A stretch of 64,000 bases of DNA, taken from NCBI GenBank assembly GCA_002794775.1, contig NBAY01000004.1, forward strand, positions 186,001 to 250,000. The letters run 5' to 3'. The stretch comes from Porodaedalea pini (lineage: Eukaryota; Basidiomycota; Agaricomycetes; Hymenochaetales; Hymenochaetaceae). The notes under the pieces were generated by a model. It was not told where the DNA came from. It worked only from the letters and a program-made list of their open reading frames with translations, and did no database searches. Position 1 is the stretch's first letter. Every line of letters starts with the position of its first letter. Shown one piece after another: positions 32,562 to 46,278 of the stretch. The translations under genes were made by a program, and so were the position numbers.

Positions 32562-34950
32562 CAGTCGAACCTCTCATTAAGAATAGACCTCGGTGGACAA
32601 GTCAGTCTATTCTTATTGAAAGGTAATTCTTAACGAGAATTCTTACGTAAAGTGCACGTGATGTATTCACCCACGCGCGTGGGTGCATACATTCATATTA
32701 TATACAGGCTTGTTAGTAGAATAAAAATCAAACTATGTTTCTTTATGGAAAAATGAACGAAGGTCAGACTGTCCCATTGATCTATTAATGCGTCTCTGAA
32801 GGTCCCGATGAAGTTTCGGAAGGAGGACTCGAGCTTGAGCATACTCTGGCCCTGCTTTGCTTTGAAAGAGTTGATCAAGTCGGGTAAGGGCATTACAAGC
32901 CTCGGGAAGGCCCATGAGCGGTTCTGGTTCTGGTCCGGGTGCCTCTAGTTCTGGTATATGCTCACCAGAAGCCTCGTGTGAACTGATTTCCACCTGCTGA
33001 AGAATTTCGGCATCTGTCCATTCTGCTTCTGTAACGTCCTCGGCATCAATATTGAGAAGCTCCTCGACAGTCGGCACATTTTTTGATGCAATCGCCTGGA
33101 CAGAAAGCTCTTTGAGAGCACCCGCTAACTCGGTAACAGCCTGGTTGATCCCAGAATCACCGTTAATGGCTGGATCAATCAGTCCTGAAGAAGCGTTAAG
33201 AATTCCAGCATGTTTCCAGCAGTTTGAAATGGTTTCGGACGTGATTTTTGCCCAAGCCTGATTGACCAGGTTCATGGCTTGGAGCTGGTCAATATGATAA
33301 ATATTTTGTTCTCCATTTTCGTAGCGATCGAGGGCCAGGAGAATGTATAAGCGGCGGTATTGAGCTTTAAATGCACGAATAATTCCGGCATCCATAGGCT
33401 GGATATGGGAAGTCATGTTCGGATCAAGAAAGATGACCTCAACGTTTGTGAGTATCGAGGCATCGAAGATGTGTGATGGCACGTTATCAATCGTAAGACA
33501 GACATTGCGGTTCTGCTGACGCATTTCCTTATCCAGATCCTCAAGAAACCTTCAAATTTAAGTTAGACATGAAAAATCCATTAATAAATTTTGAAACACT
33601 CACAGCTCGAAAATAATTCCTGTCATCCATGCCTTCTTATTGTAGTAATACATGAATCCCAAATCGTATCCATCCTTCTTATTGAAGCATCGAGGCCGCC
33701 GGGCATGACCAATAAATAAAGGTTCTCGGATATCTGAACCATCTGCATTCGCAATAAATCCAAGTGATATCCGTGTTTTGTCCCCTTTCCCACCGGACAT
33801 CTGTTGAGTAGCCAGTGATTTATCTGGTGGCATCTGATAGAACAGTCCAGTTTCGTCAAAATTGTACACATCTCGCCGGCTGAAGGAAGCAAGTTTGACC
33901 TTGAGCCGCTCCCTTGCTGCTTCGACTGCTTCTGGAGCAACAGAGGCTGCTTCCCCATGGAGTTTATACTCCCGGATTCCATTTCGGTCCTTAAACGATG
34001 TAACCCAACCATTTGATAGACTTAACTGCTCGTCTAGGGGTATTCCGAGCATATCTGCGAATTGTTTCGCCTTGACCCGAAGTACTTCTGCAGAAATCTT
34101 GAGACGGTCCTGAGATGTCCGGACAAATAAAACAAGCATTTCTTCAAGTTTTGGAAACTTGACAGCTTTGGCAATGCCAGTCCGTTTGTAGAAAATTTGG
34201 TTGGGATTGCTCTCGACAGATGACCGGATTTTTTGTTGTTCGTTCCTCCATTTCCAAACCATAGACTGATTGATTTTGGGAAAGCGACTCCTGAAATGAT
34301 CCGCAACCTCCTCATCTTTGAGATTTTGGCCTGGACCCAAAATGAATTCGAGAACCTCGAGCTTGTCACCGGTAGTGTAACGGACCCGCTTCTGAACTGA
34401 GTGGATTACCGCTGTGCTGGACCGCTTGCCAAGCATTCTAGGCTTTGGAACCCTGCTGGCAGAAGGCTTCTCAGGCACTTCTTTGATGGACACCGTGGGT
34501 GTGGGAGTCACTGGTGTTAGGGCAGGAGCAGCGGCAACGGATGGCAGTGGAGTGCTGAGATCAACGGGAGAAGCACTGCGGGAATGGGTAAAGCTGATTT
34601 CACTAGCTTCTTTGAGTGATCCATCGGGGTTCTGTGCACAGCCAAGCTCTGTAGACATTCTGAAGTGGGTAGAAGAGTGTCGAGGAGCTGTCTAGCAGGG
34701 AGGAAAATGTGCTACCCTTTTTTTGCGTGTCCTCCATGGCTTGATTATGTGCAACTTTCACGTGACTAAGTGACCTCTCAATAAGAATTTTCCCTTATGT
34801 TTTCGTACAAATTCTTATTCTTATTTCTTAATGAGAATTTATTCTTATTGGACCCTGAATTTACTGTCTACCGACTTGGTGGACTGAAATTTCTATTCTT
34901 AACCAGAGGAAATTCTTATCGACAGTAATTCTTAATGAGAGGTTCGACTG
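32562..34950 (-). mobile_element. Intact Tc1/mariner-class pogo/Tigger-like DNA transposon
   Basis: 2389 bp bounded by TA duplications (32560-32561 and 34951-34952). The 23-bp terminal inverted repeats are perfect and start CAGTCGAACCTCTC. AAGAAT/ATTCTTA motifs recur in the subterminal 150 bp at each end and may be transposase binding sites. It encodes one transposase with a single intron. It has no visible lesion, so it could be active, and it is inserted in an older family R copy. Confidence 0.92.
32733..34658 (-). CDS. Pogo/Tigger-like DDD transposase with CENP-B-type DNA binding
   Basis: Two exons, 34658-33604 and 33549-32733, joined across a 54-nt intron (GTGAGT...AAG, 33550-33603), give 623 residues. 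Residues 1-75 are Ser/Pro-rich. A helix-turn-helix lies near 90-145 (KRVRYTTGDKLEVLEF ... WKWRNEQQ). A CENP-B/Tc5-type second DNA-binding domain follows near 165-240, then the DDE domain with D268 (NFDETGLFY), D373 (LTIDNVPSH) and D405 (IQPMDAG). The D373-D405 spacing suits the pogo/Fot group. It should cut and paste its own element at TA sites in the nucleus. The acidic C-terminal part is of unknown role. The start was chosen as the first Met of the long frame. Confidence 0.9.
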
Positions 34951-35092
34951 TAGTGACTTTGCAAGCTGCGCTGTCAGCCGCCAAGTATCAGAATCAAATT
35001 GGACCAAGTCATATTTCTCCAATTTAGGTTTGGCTTGAGTTGAAAGTACATAATTTGTTTAACTTTGCTAGAATGTCACAGGAGACATATTA

Positions 35093-35942
35093 CAGCCTTT
35101 TTCATAAGTCCTGCGACACGTGCATGTCACGTGAAATGAGTCGCGTCAGAGCCAAAGTGTCGAAAAATTAGAATGAATGCCTATTTTCTCTGTGAATTCT
35201 GCACAGTACCTGCTCATTAAGTACTCAAAAAAAAAGGCACGGTTCTCAGGAGAAGAAATATGTAAAATATGGAGCAATAAATTGACTGTGTAGGTGGGTG
35301 GAGATCAAACAAGTGCAGCTGGTCTGTTCTCTCACCCATTTCCACTGAGATTCAAAAATTATGGCTCCCCTACATCTACCTATAAAATTCTTTCCTGTAT
35401 CTGTAAATTAAGTATATGACTATACCAACATCTCCTGCAAGTTTGAAGCCAATCCATTCAGTATTCATGGTGCAGCAGCAAGATTTGTGTTCCACTTCAA
35501 GCTCTTTCCACCCTCCTTTTCTCACAATAGGTCTTGCAGAGTAGAACACAAATCTTGCTGCTGGACCATGAATACTGAATGGATTGGCTTCAAACTTTCA
35601 GGAGATGTTGGTATAGTCATATACTTAATTTACAGATACAGGAAAGAATTTTATAGGTAGATGTAGGGGAGCCATAATTTTTGAATCTCAGTGGAAATGG
35701 GTGAGAGAACAGACCAGCTGCACTTGTTTGATCTCCACCCATCTACACAGTCAATTTATTGCTCCATATTTTACATATTTCTTCTCCTGAGAACCGTGCC
35801 TTTTTTTTGAGTACTTAATGAGCAGGTTCTGTGCAGAATTCACAGAGAAAATAGGCATTCATTCTAATTTTTCGACACTTTGGCTCTGACGCGGCTCATT
35901 TCATGTGACATGCACGTGTCGCAGGACTTATGAAAATGGCTG
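35093..35942. mobile_element. Palindromic non-autonomous TA-flanked element (850 bp)
   Basis: It starts CAGCCTTTTTCATAAG and ends with the inverted form CTTATGAAAATGGCTG, flanked by TA on both sides (35091-35092 and 35943-35944). The two halves are near-perfect reverse complements for about 390-420 bp, with a short centre near 35510-35530. There is no coding capacity. Ends and target suggest a Tc1/mariner-type MITE, but the termini differ from those of the neighbouring pogo-like element, so a different transposase would be needed. Confidence 0.85.
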
Positions 35943-37251
35943 TAAAATGTGTTTGTTGCAATCCTCACGACGCTCAAATTATACATATGAAAGGGCCTGG
36001 TGAACGGATCCCACTGTTATGATTGGGCCCATCAATAGAATGCATTCACTGAACAAAGGCATTCTCACATGAGTAATTTGAGTATAGTGAGAATCAAGGC
36101 AAACACATTTAACATGTCTCCGTTTTGAAACATATGATGCATCAGTGCAAAACAACCACATCTTCTGAGGAAATACATACTGAAAAGCTGAAATGAGTCA
36201 CCCGGGCCCGACTGAGAATATAGACTAGAGCATGACCTGGATTTAAGTATTGAACTCGGCGGGTTCTCCATTCTTGTCTGTTAGAAGGGGAGCAATGCAC
36301 CAGGCATCTGATTTGATGTACTGTTCTTATCGTTATTGGACAACAGGAATTATACTTACCTCAATTTAGGATCAGTTTCTAGGAGTGAATTAAGACATTT
36401 CGATTTAATTTGCAAAGGGCAATTTGTTCATGATTACTCCATTCGTGGAGAGCACCGGTAACTCGTCTATCTTCGCATATTAGCATTGTGTCGTTCCGCA
36501 CACCAGACGTATCTTCGGCGGCTGAGCGGACTAGTGTGGCATCCGGGTCTTCGAAACGTATATGGTTGCCAATTTACGAGACCTTTGAATGACTGACTGT
36601 GCAAAGATTCTTACAGTTTGGTAGCATCATCTGACGCGTTTAGGAGTCCTCCGAGTCATTGGTAGTCGTGGCAAGACGGATATCTGACAGACTTTCCCAT
36701 TCGCTGATCGTCAGTCCTACAGTATTTACGATGTCCGAAGTAGTAGGACGTGCTAATGAGTAGCGAATCGGAGTTCGTTGAATACCATTATTAAACTCGC
36801 AACTGCCAGCGGTCTGGGCTTGAGCCTAGACTCGAAGACGTGTCATTTACATTCTCGGCGAGATCTTCGGAGGAGAGGAATCGTAGGCACATCCTAACTC
36901 GCAATTTGACTTGAATTTCTGTGGCACTACGTTCTCTGGCGGGAGCCTGTGGCGTTTTTGTGGTTGTAACTGAAAGTATGGTTCCTTTGACCTCGGACAG
37001 ATCTAGGTGCGAAAGTGACTGTAAGGGATTAGCGAAGACCAATTTCACCGCACCCCAACGAGGACTATGTGGCTTAGAAGTACGCAACGGAAGATGTTGT
37101 ACATGGGTCGAAGTTCGGGGGTTGCAATGGCAGATGAAGTGTCACCATCGGCGAATTGTCAACTGAAGGCGGGATCGGTAATAGCCGCGGGTGTAACTGT
37201 AAAGGAACGCTTGGCGTGTGCTTTCTGTGGTCAAGGCCTGGCGCCGCAACA
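35943..37251 (-). repeat. Family R copy R3, proximal part
   Basis: In reverse orientation to R1, with the terminal repeat starting TGTTGCGGCG at 37251, then body to about 36060. It sits directly upstream of the GH47 pseudogene. The same R-gene junction occurs in inverted form at 41524, showing that R was already present when the region duplicated. Confidence 0.7.
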
Positions 37252-37399
37252 CCATTTATAATTTACTCCAGCGCTCCTTCGTCTGTTTCCTCTTCCACCC
37301 ACTCTAGACTCATAAATCAAGCTTAGGTTCGTCTATGGCGGCAACGACAATGTCGACAACGTTGCCCTTGCACCGCTCCTCCGGTGCCGAACGCGTCGG

Positions 37400-40201
<2,802 letters not shown>

Positions 40202-40908
40202 CTTAACATGCATCTCTCCCTCGATCGAATGAATCATAGCGCCAGAGCCCACTGCATTTGGAACGTGGAATCGGTCCTCCTGCCCTCGCCCGTACACCAC
40301 CTCAACTACCCTTGTTTTTATACTCATCACGCACTCTCGACGGCCCACCAACGCTCTCACTATCATTGTCATAATGCTTTCACGTCCACAGATAGTCGCA
40401 ACTTCAACGGAATACGTATTCACTTATTTCTTTCCTGCCCCTTTTAGTCCTACCACTTTTTCTCCACATTCCCCCTCGCTTTAGATCTTTAATCTGCGGG
40501 GTCATCTGCATCGGTACTCTTGGGCTAGACAGGAAGCTGGGGACATTGGCTGGAGACCTTTGGAGTGGATGTCTAGATCATCATTGAGAGTACATTGCAC
40601 ATCATCGACAATATATATTTACCAACTCTGTTTTTATACTTTCTTTTTTCTAGGTTATTCTATACTGCAGATGTATCATACAGAAGTGTAGATTGAGTGA
40701 TATGGACGCTGCCTGTTCTATGGAAAAGCGGCAGCGTTTCCGAGGCTATTAATATTATTTGCAAAGCTTAGGTCAGTTGCCTTGGCCTGGGATACTGCTG
40801 AGCTAGGAGACGTATAAGCTCCATGCTTGAGTTCGGCCACACAGTTTGGCTCGGTCGAAACTTGAAAAGCATAAGATGGATAGTTCGTGATCGACAGTGT
40901 GGTGCTGG
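40202..40908. other. 3' flank of the GH47 pseudogene; nothing recognised
   Basis: Non-coding sequence between the mannosidase stop and the inverted duplication. Short open frames here show no conserved motif. Confidence 0.4.
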
Positions 40909-41523
40909 GCGAAAGCAATGTTCGCGGAGGCATTTGCTTTCGCGCGTTATGCATAGGGGTGTTATGTGCCGTAGGAAGGAAGTTGAGATGAAAAAGAGAA
41001 CAATTGATAGGACTCACTTGTCAACGCTGCCGTTACTCAATGGCAGTAGCTCGTCCTTCGGACTGGCAATGGTATACGACTCCTTGACTTCCTCTGTGCG
41101 GGCCGCCCAGCCCTCAGGACTCAGCTTCATTCCGGCTCCAATAGATCGTTGTCTCCGAAAGAGGGCGGACCAAAGCCGTGAGGTGGCGGAGGAGGCGGCG
41201 GAAAGGGACCACTGAAAAACGGCGGTGATCCAAATTGCGTGGACATGAACCAAAGACAGAAGAATGCGACGACGACGACGAGACCCGGGCGGGAAGGAAG
41301 GGCTTCAGGCGTAGAATAGAGATCAGGCGCGCTGGTGCGAAGGGGAGATCGTTGTCAACGGCAATAGCGCGCAACCCGACGCGTTCGGCACCACGAGAGC
41401 GGTGCAAGGGCAACGTTGTCGACATTGTCGTTGCCGCCATAGACGAACCTAAGCTTGATGTATGAGTCTAGAGTGGGCGGAAGAAGAAAGAGATGAAGGA
41501 GCGCTGGGGAAAATTATAAACGG
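40909..41523 (-). pseudogene. Inverted duplicate of GH47 promoter, exon 1 and intron start
   Basis: On the minus strand it repeats the mannosidase 5' end, including the membrane segment LVVVVAFFCLWFM, the Pro-rich stem and KLSPEGWAARTEEVKESYTIASPKDELLPLSNGSVD, then 108 nt of intron. It keeps the 1-nt that the main copy lost but has its own 1-nt loss just before the KLSPEGW segment. There is no catalytic domain beyond it, so it is a gene fragment facing the truncated gene tail to tail. Confidence 0.83.
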
Positions 41524-43190
41524 TGTTGCGGCGGCAGGCCTTAAGCTTTGTCACAGAAAGCACAAGCTTTACAATTACGCTCGCGGCTATTACCGGCAGC
41601 TTCTGTCGACGACTCGCCTCATCTACCACTGCAACCCCCGAACAGCGACCAGTGTACGACGTCTTCCGGAGCATTCTAAACTGCATAGTCACCGTTGAGG
41701 TTCAGTGAACTTGATCTTCGCCAGACACTTTCGTACCTAGATCTGTCCGAGGTCAAAGGAAACATGCTCAGGCTTTCAATTACAACCACTTGGATTTTCT
41801 ATGCTTCAAGGATGCACCTACGATTCCTCTCCTCCTAGGGTCTCGTCGAGAATGTAGACGACACGTCTTCAAGTCTAGGCTCAAGCCCAGACCGCTGGCG
41901 GTGGCGAGTTTAAAATGCTATTCAGCACTCCGAGTCATCATGCTCTACTGCTTCGGATATCAGCGAGCGGGAAAAGTCCGTCAGGTATCAGTCTTTCCAT
42001 GACTACCGACAGGGACTTCCTAAGCGTGTCAGATGATACTACCAAGATGTAAGAATCTTCGCACAGCCAGTCCTTCGGAGGTCCCATATGGTGGTAAGCG
42101 TCTACGCTTCGAAGACCCGGATGCCACACTAGCCCACTCCCCCATCGAGAACACAGCCAGCGTGCAAAGCGACACAGAATTAATACACGAAGACAAACGA
42201 GGGCCACCGGTGCCCTCTACGGACAGGCCAACCACGCACAAACTGCCCTTTGCAAAACAGATCGAAACGTCTTAATTCACTCCTACAAATTTATCCTAAC
42301 TTGAGAAAAGCATAATTCCCGTTGTCCAATGACAGCAAGAATAACACATTAAAGCAGATGTCTGGTCCATTTCACCCCTTCTAGCAGACACGAATGGAGA
42401 AGCCGCCGAGTTCTATGCTTAAATCCTCTAGTCTGTATTCTCAATCGGGACTAGGGAGCTCATTTCAGCCTTCCAGTTTGCGTCCCCTCAGAGGATAACT
42501 TATTATTTTGCACTAATGCATACTACATTCCCCGCAGGATTACATTAAAGTGCGTACAGGCATATTTAAACAATCATCAATGACAGAGATTCCATCATCA
42601 ACCTTCCCCTAGAGACCGAAAGAGTAGCTTCAGAACAATGTCCAAGATGTATGGCAACACCATACCCGGCCTCCGAAAATGTACGTGACAGGTTCCTCTT
42701 GTTCTTCAATAGTTGCGCTTACTGTCGCACTTCAAGGGTGCAAGGATAACAGAAAAAAGATACCTGTATACATCTACTTCACGGATACGTATGCGTCCGT
42801 AGGTACATCTGCTTCCGTCCACTGTGACCTGCCTACCTTACTGAACAGCGAATGTTAGTCGACGGTAGGGAAGCAAGAGGCGCGACGGCTGCCGATGCCG
42901 CACAAAACATGATTAAATTGCTGGAGGTTCCAGTTCATCCTGAACAGAAGGAATAAGGGAGCAAAGGGATCAGGAGAGTACTTGAATTCATGTTTTGTAG
43001 ATGGTGTTGCGGCGCCAGGCTTGATTCACAGAAATGTACATGCCCTGCACTCAGTTACAATCACACCCGCGGCCATAATCTATCCTACCACTCGACAATA
43101 CGACGACGGTGACACCTCATCTGCCACTGCAATCCCTGAACATCGACACATGTACATCGTCTGTCGTAACATACTTCCATGCTGCTTACT
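41524..43190 (+). repeat. Family R, copy R2 (most complete)
   Basis: The left terminal repeat at about 41524-41700 and right terminal repeat at 43005-43190 both start TGTTGCGGCG and share a ~190-bp layout with the 'ctgcaaccc/tcccgaaca' stretch. A small frame (42033-42275, 80 codons, ending THKLPFAKQIETS) is also open in R1 (2122-2361) with the same tail. No gag, pol or transposase is present. A TRIM-like element is possible, but target duplications were not found. Confidence 0.68.
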
Positions 43191-43192
43191 GT

Positions 43193-43210
43193 AATGTTAA
43201 TATTAACATT
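43193..43210. repeat. Perfect 18-bp AT palindrome
   Basis: AATGTTAATATTAACATT lies directly at the right edge of R2. No function is assigned. Confidence 0.8.
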
Positions 43211-44026
43211 TGTACGGCCTCGGCGATGGCGCATATCTCGTTTACGAGTAGAGAAGATAGATCATAGAAGACAAGAAGAAACGGAAGGAAGGGAGAAGTG
43301 GGACGGAAACGCGAAGAGCGAAGAGTGAAGAGCGAGCTAGACTTTCATTGATATTAGTACTATGTAGCGCTGATACTGATATGACTCGGAGGATTACCGA
43401 TTAGATTATAGATATACATATCATGGGACATGTCCACAGTCAGAGCCTCAGACGATGGGAAGACGATGAGGAATCATGTGCGTCCCACGTAACATTGTAA
43501 GTTGTAAGAATAAGATGCTCATGTCACGGTGGGGCGCACCACTATTACTCCAGTTCTATTTTCACTTGACATTGGGCGCTGCAGCGCCCATTCCATTCGA
43601 CATCGATTCATTTCATATGCTTCGCTTCAACCATCGAAATGAAATAAAAGACATGTATCATTGCATATACACCAATAAACAAACAAAAAAAGAGGGGGAA
43701 AAAAGTAACCCATTTAAAGTACGAAGTAATACAGGAAATTTTATCGAGGTCCCTTCGTCAAATATTAGATATCAGAGAGAGAGAGAAGAAAAAGTGAAAT
43801 ATATCATGAATAATGCAGTTTTTCGTACACGTGACATGCGCGTTTCTTTGCATCCAGGCCCATTATGAAATAAAACGTGAAAGGGGATGAAAAAGCACTC
43901 GTTTTATCACAAGCGTCCCGTCACCGCAACACGCGTGCGGGAGGAAAGACGTGATACAAGATGGAGATGGAGAGGTGAAGAAGTCGTAAACGGAAGACGG
44001 AAGACGGAAGACGCGAGACACGGCCT
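43211..44026. other. 3' flank of hexose transporter; no gene called
   Basis: Purine-rich, low-complexity stretches (gaagagcgaagagtgaag; a gagagagagaag run near 43775). A 130-codon plus-strand frame (43476-43868) lacks motifs and was not accepted as a gene. Confidence 0.4.
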
Positions 44027-46152
44027 TTAAACCTTCTCGTCGATGTGACTTTCGGTGTGCACATCCACGTCCTTTCCAGAGACGCCGTCGAGCTTGTGGT
44101 GGTCCGCCGCATGGATGTCCTCCGCCATGAGCTTCACGCGCAGGCGGTTGCTCGTGCGCGGCGTCGAGTGCATGTACAGCATATCGACCTGCTCGAGCGA
44201 CAGCCCCTTCGTCTCGGGGATGCAGAAGTACGTGAACACGATGCAGCAGAAGCACGTCGCGCCCCAGATGAAGAACACCTTCGCGCCCAGGTCCGCGTCG
44301 CCTGGTAGCGAGTCAACGAGGTACGGCGTCGCGTAGCTGATCCCGAAGTTCCAGAGCCAGTTCGACGCGACGGCGAGCGACATGGCTTTTCGCGCGCACG
44401 TTGAGCGGGAAGATCTCGCCTGTGATCACCCATGCAATCGGGCCCCAGGTGGCGGCGAAGAAGGCGATGTAGATGCAGCTGTGCATGGCGCGATACCCAA
44501 GTCAGCTTTTGGGCAGGCAGAAAGGTCGCAAATTAAGAGCACGGAATACTCACACAAACGCGATGAGCACTTTCTGACCCGCGAGGTTGGTCTTGGGGAC
44601 GGTGACACCCGCGATGGCGACGATGAACTCGCACACGCACATACCGATCGCACCGACGAGCAACAGGCGCCGACGGCCGAAGCGCTCGACACCCCACATG
44701 CCCGGAAGCGTCATGAACACATTGACGACGTTCGTGGCGACGGAGATGAGGAACGAGTTTTGGATTCCCGAGTTCTTGAAGAACGTCGTGCCATAGTAGA
44801 AGATGAAGTTGATGCCGGTGAGCTGTTGCCAGGCCTGGAGCGCCATGCCCGTCACAACGCGGAAACATATCTTGTTGGGCTCGCCGAGGCGGAAACAGTC
44901 GAGATAGCCTGATGAGCCAAGACTAGAGGAAAGTCAGAGGTGAGCGAGACGGAAATTTTGAGGTTGAATAGAATACGCGTACAGCTTCTCTTCCTCGAGG
45001 TTAGCGCGGACATCGTTCAGATCTTCGACGACGGATGGGTCATCAGGAGGGGCACCCGTGAGGCGACTGAGCGATCTTGCAGCGTCCGCGTCGCGGCCCT
45101 TCTTGATGAGCCAGCGCGGCGACTCGGGCAGGACCGACATACCGACCGCGAGAACGAACGCCCAGATGAATTGGATGGATATCGGGATCCGGTAAGACGA
45201 GTGGTTCGGACGGGCTTGGGTTGCATTGTTGATGACGGAAGCGAGCAGGAGACCGATCGTGATAGCCCACTGGTAGCCAGACACGATAGTACCACGAATC
45301 CATTTTGGCGAGCTACGGAAGAAAAGGTAGGTTAGATTCCGCCTTCTGAACAAGTCACATGATAGCTGGGAAAGGAAAAGGTGTGATCGACGCTGGCCTT
45401 CAAAAGTTGTATATTTAAATCACGGTGGGGAAAAACGATAATGGAGAAGTGGCGAAGAAGCGGGGATAGAAGCGCAGAGGAATGCGAAGAGAAGAATCTA
45501 CTCACCATTCAGACTGATACATGGGCACGAGAACCGAGACGAGGCCGACGCCAAGCCCGGCGACGACACGACCGACGATGAAAAGCGGGAGGGCAGTCGA
45601 GGCACACTGCATGGCGACACCAACGGAGAAGAGGAGGCAGGTGAAGATGATGCCCCATTTACGACCGAGGATATCAGCAGCGGGCGCGCCAATGAGGGCA
45701 CCAACGAAGGTGCCGGCAGAGAGGATGGAGACGACGAGGGACTTTTGGCCGGTGGTGATCCCATAGCCGCCGGGATAAGTTGTGGTGTCGGTTGTCGGGG
45801 AGCCGAACGTGCGCAACCAGTCATCCATGGCTTGCACGCCGTTGATGATACCAGTGTCGTAACTAGATAGGACGGTCAATAAACACGTCGAATGAGAGGC
45901 GAGCTAGCAGGAACTCACCCATAGAGAATACCACCGAACGCAGCAAAGGCCCTGAAAGGTGGATTAGTAGTGCACATTAGCCATCAAAAAGCTTGTATAC
46001 AAAGACGTACGCCTACGAAGGGAGTAGTCAGATATATGCGCGGAAAACAAAGGACGTGGAAGTGGACTGACCATGATGATGCCTGCAGCTGCATTCTTGT
46101 GCGCACCGGCGCCAATGACGTGGCCGCCACTGGCAGCAGGACCTCCAGCCAT
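44027..46152 (-). CDS. MFS hexose transporter with an apparent +1 frameshift
   Basis: Exons on the minus strand are 46152-46072, a predicted 2-nt microexon 46012-46011, 45951-45919, 45862-45506, 45312-44983, 44922-44554 and 44478-44027. Motifs of the fungal sugar porter family are FGGILYGYDTG (TM1), DILGRKWG, PESPRWL, QQLTGINFIFYYG, GVERFGRRRL, PIAWVITGEIFPLNVRAK and PETKGLSLEQVD. It would move hexoses across the plasma membrane by twelve helices, in about 540 residues. In the last exon an AAAA run (44387-44390) in the NVRAKAM motif has one base too many, shifting the frame. This may be a real lesion or an assembly error; everything else is intact. Confidence 0.85.
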
Positions 46153-46268
46153 GAGTGACGGGGTTGTGGATGGAGGTGGGGGAGGAGTGAGAGTTGGTTA
46201 GAAGAGAAGATGAGGGGGTGGGGAAAAGCAGAAAGCTTGAAGGGAAGACGGCAGCGAGGACTGACGGT

Positions 46269-46278
46269 CTTTTATAGC
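46269..46278 (-). promoter_or_regulatory. Core promoter TATA box of the hexose transporter
   Basis: GCTATAAAAG on the minus strand lies about 120 bp upstream of the ATG. It is followed by a C/T-rich leader, as is common for strongly expressed fungal genes. Confidence 0.65.

Noticed and set aside
43193..43210. TAATATTA palindrome resembling a circular-ssDNA-virus origin nonamer
   Set aside because: It is an AT palindrome without the nonamer's terminal C, iterons or any nearby Rep gene.
44382..45335. Long plus-strand frames opposite the hexose transporter
   Set aside because: They are antisense to well-conserved transporter exons and cross its intron boundaries without splice sites.
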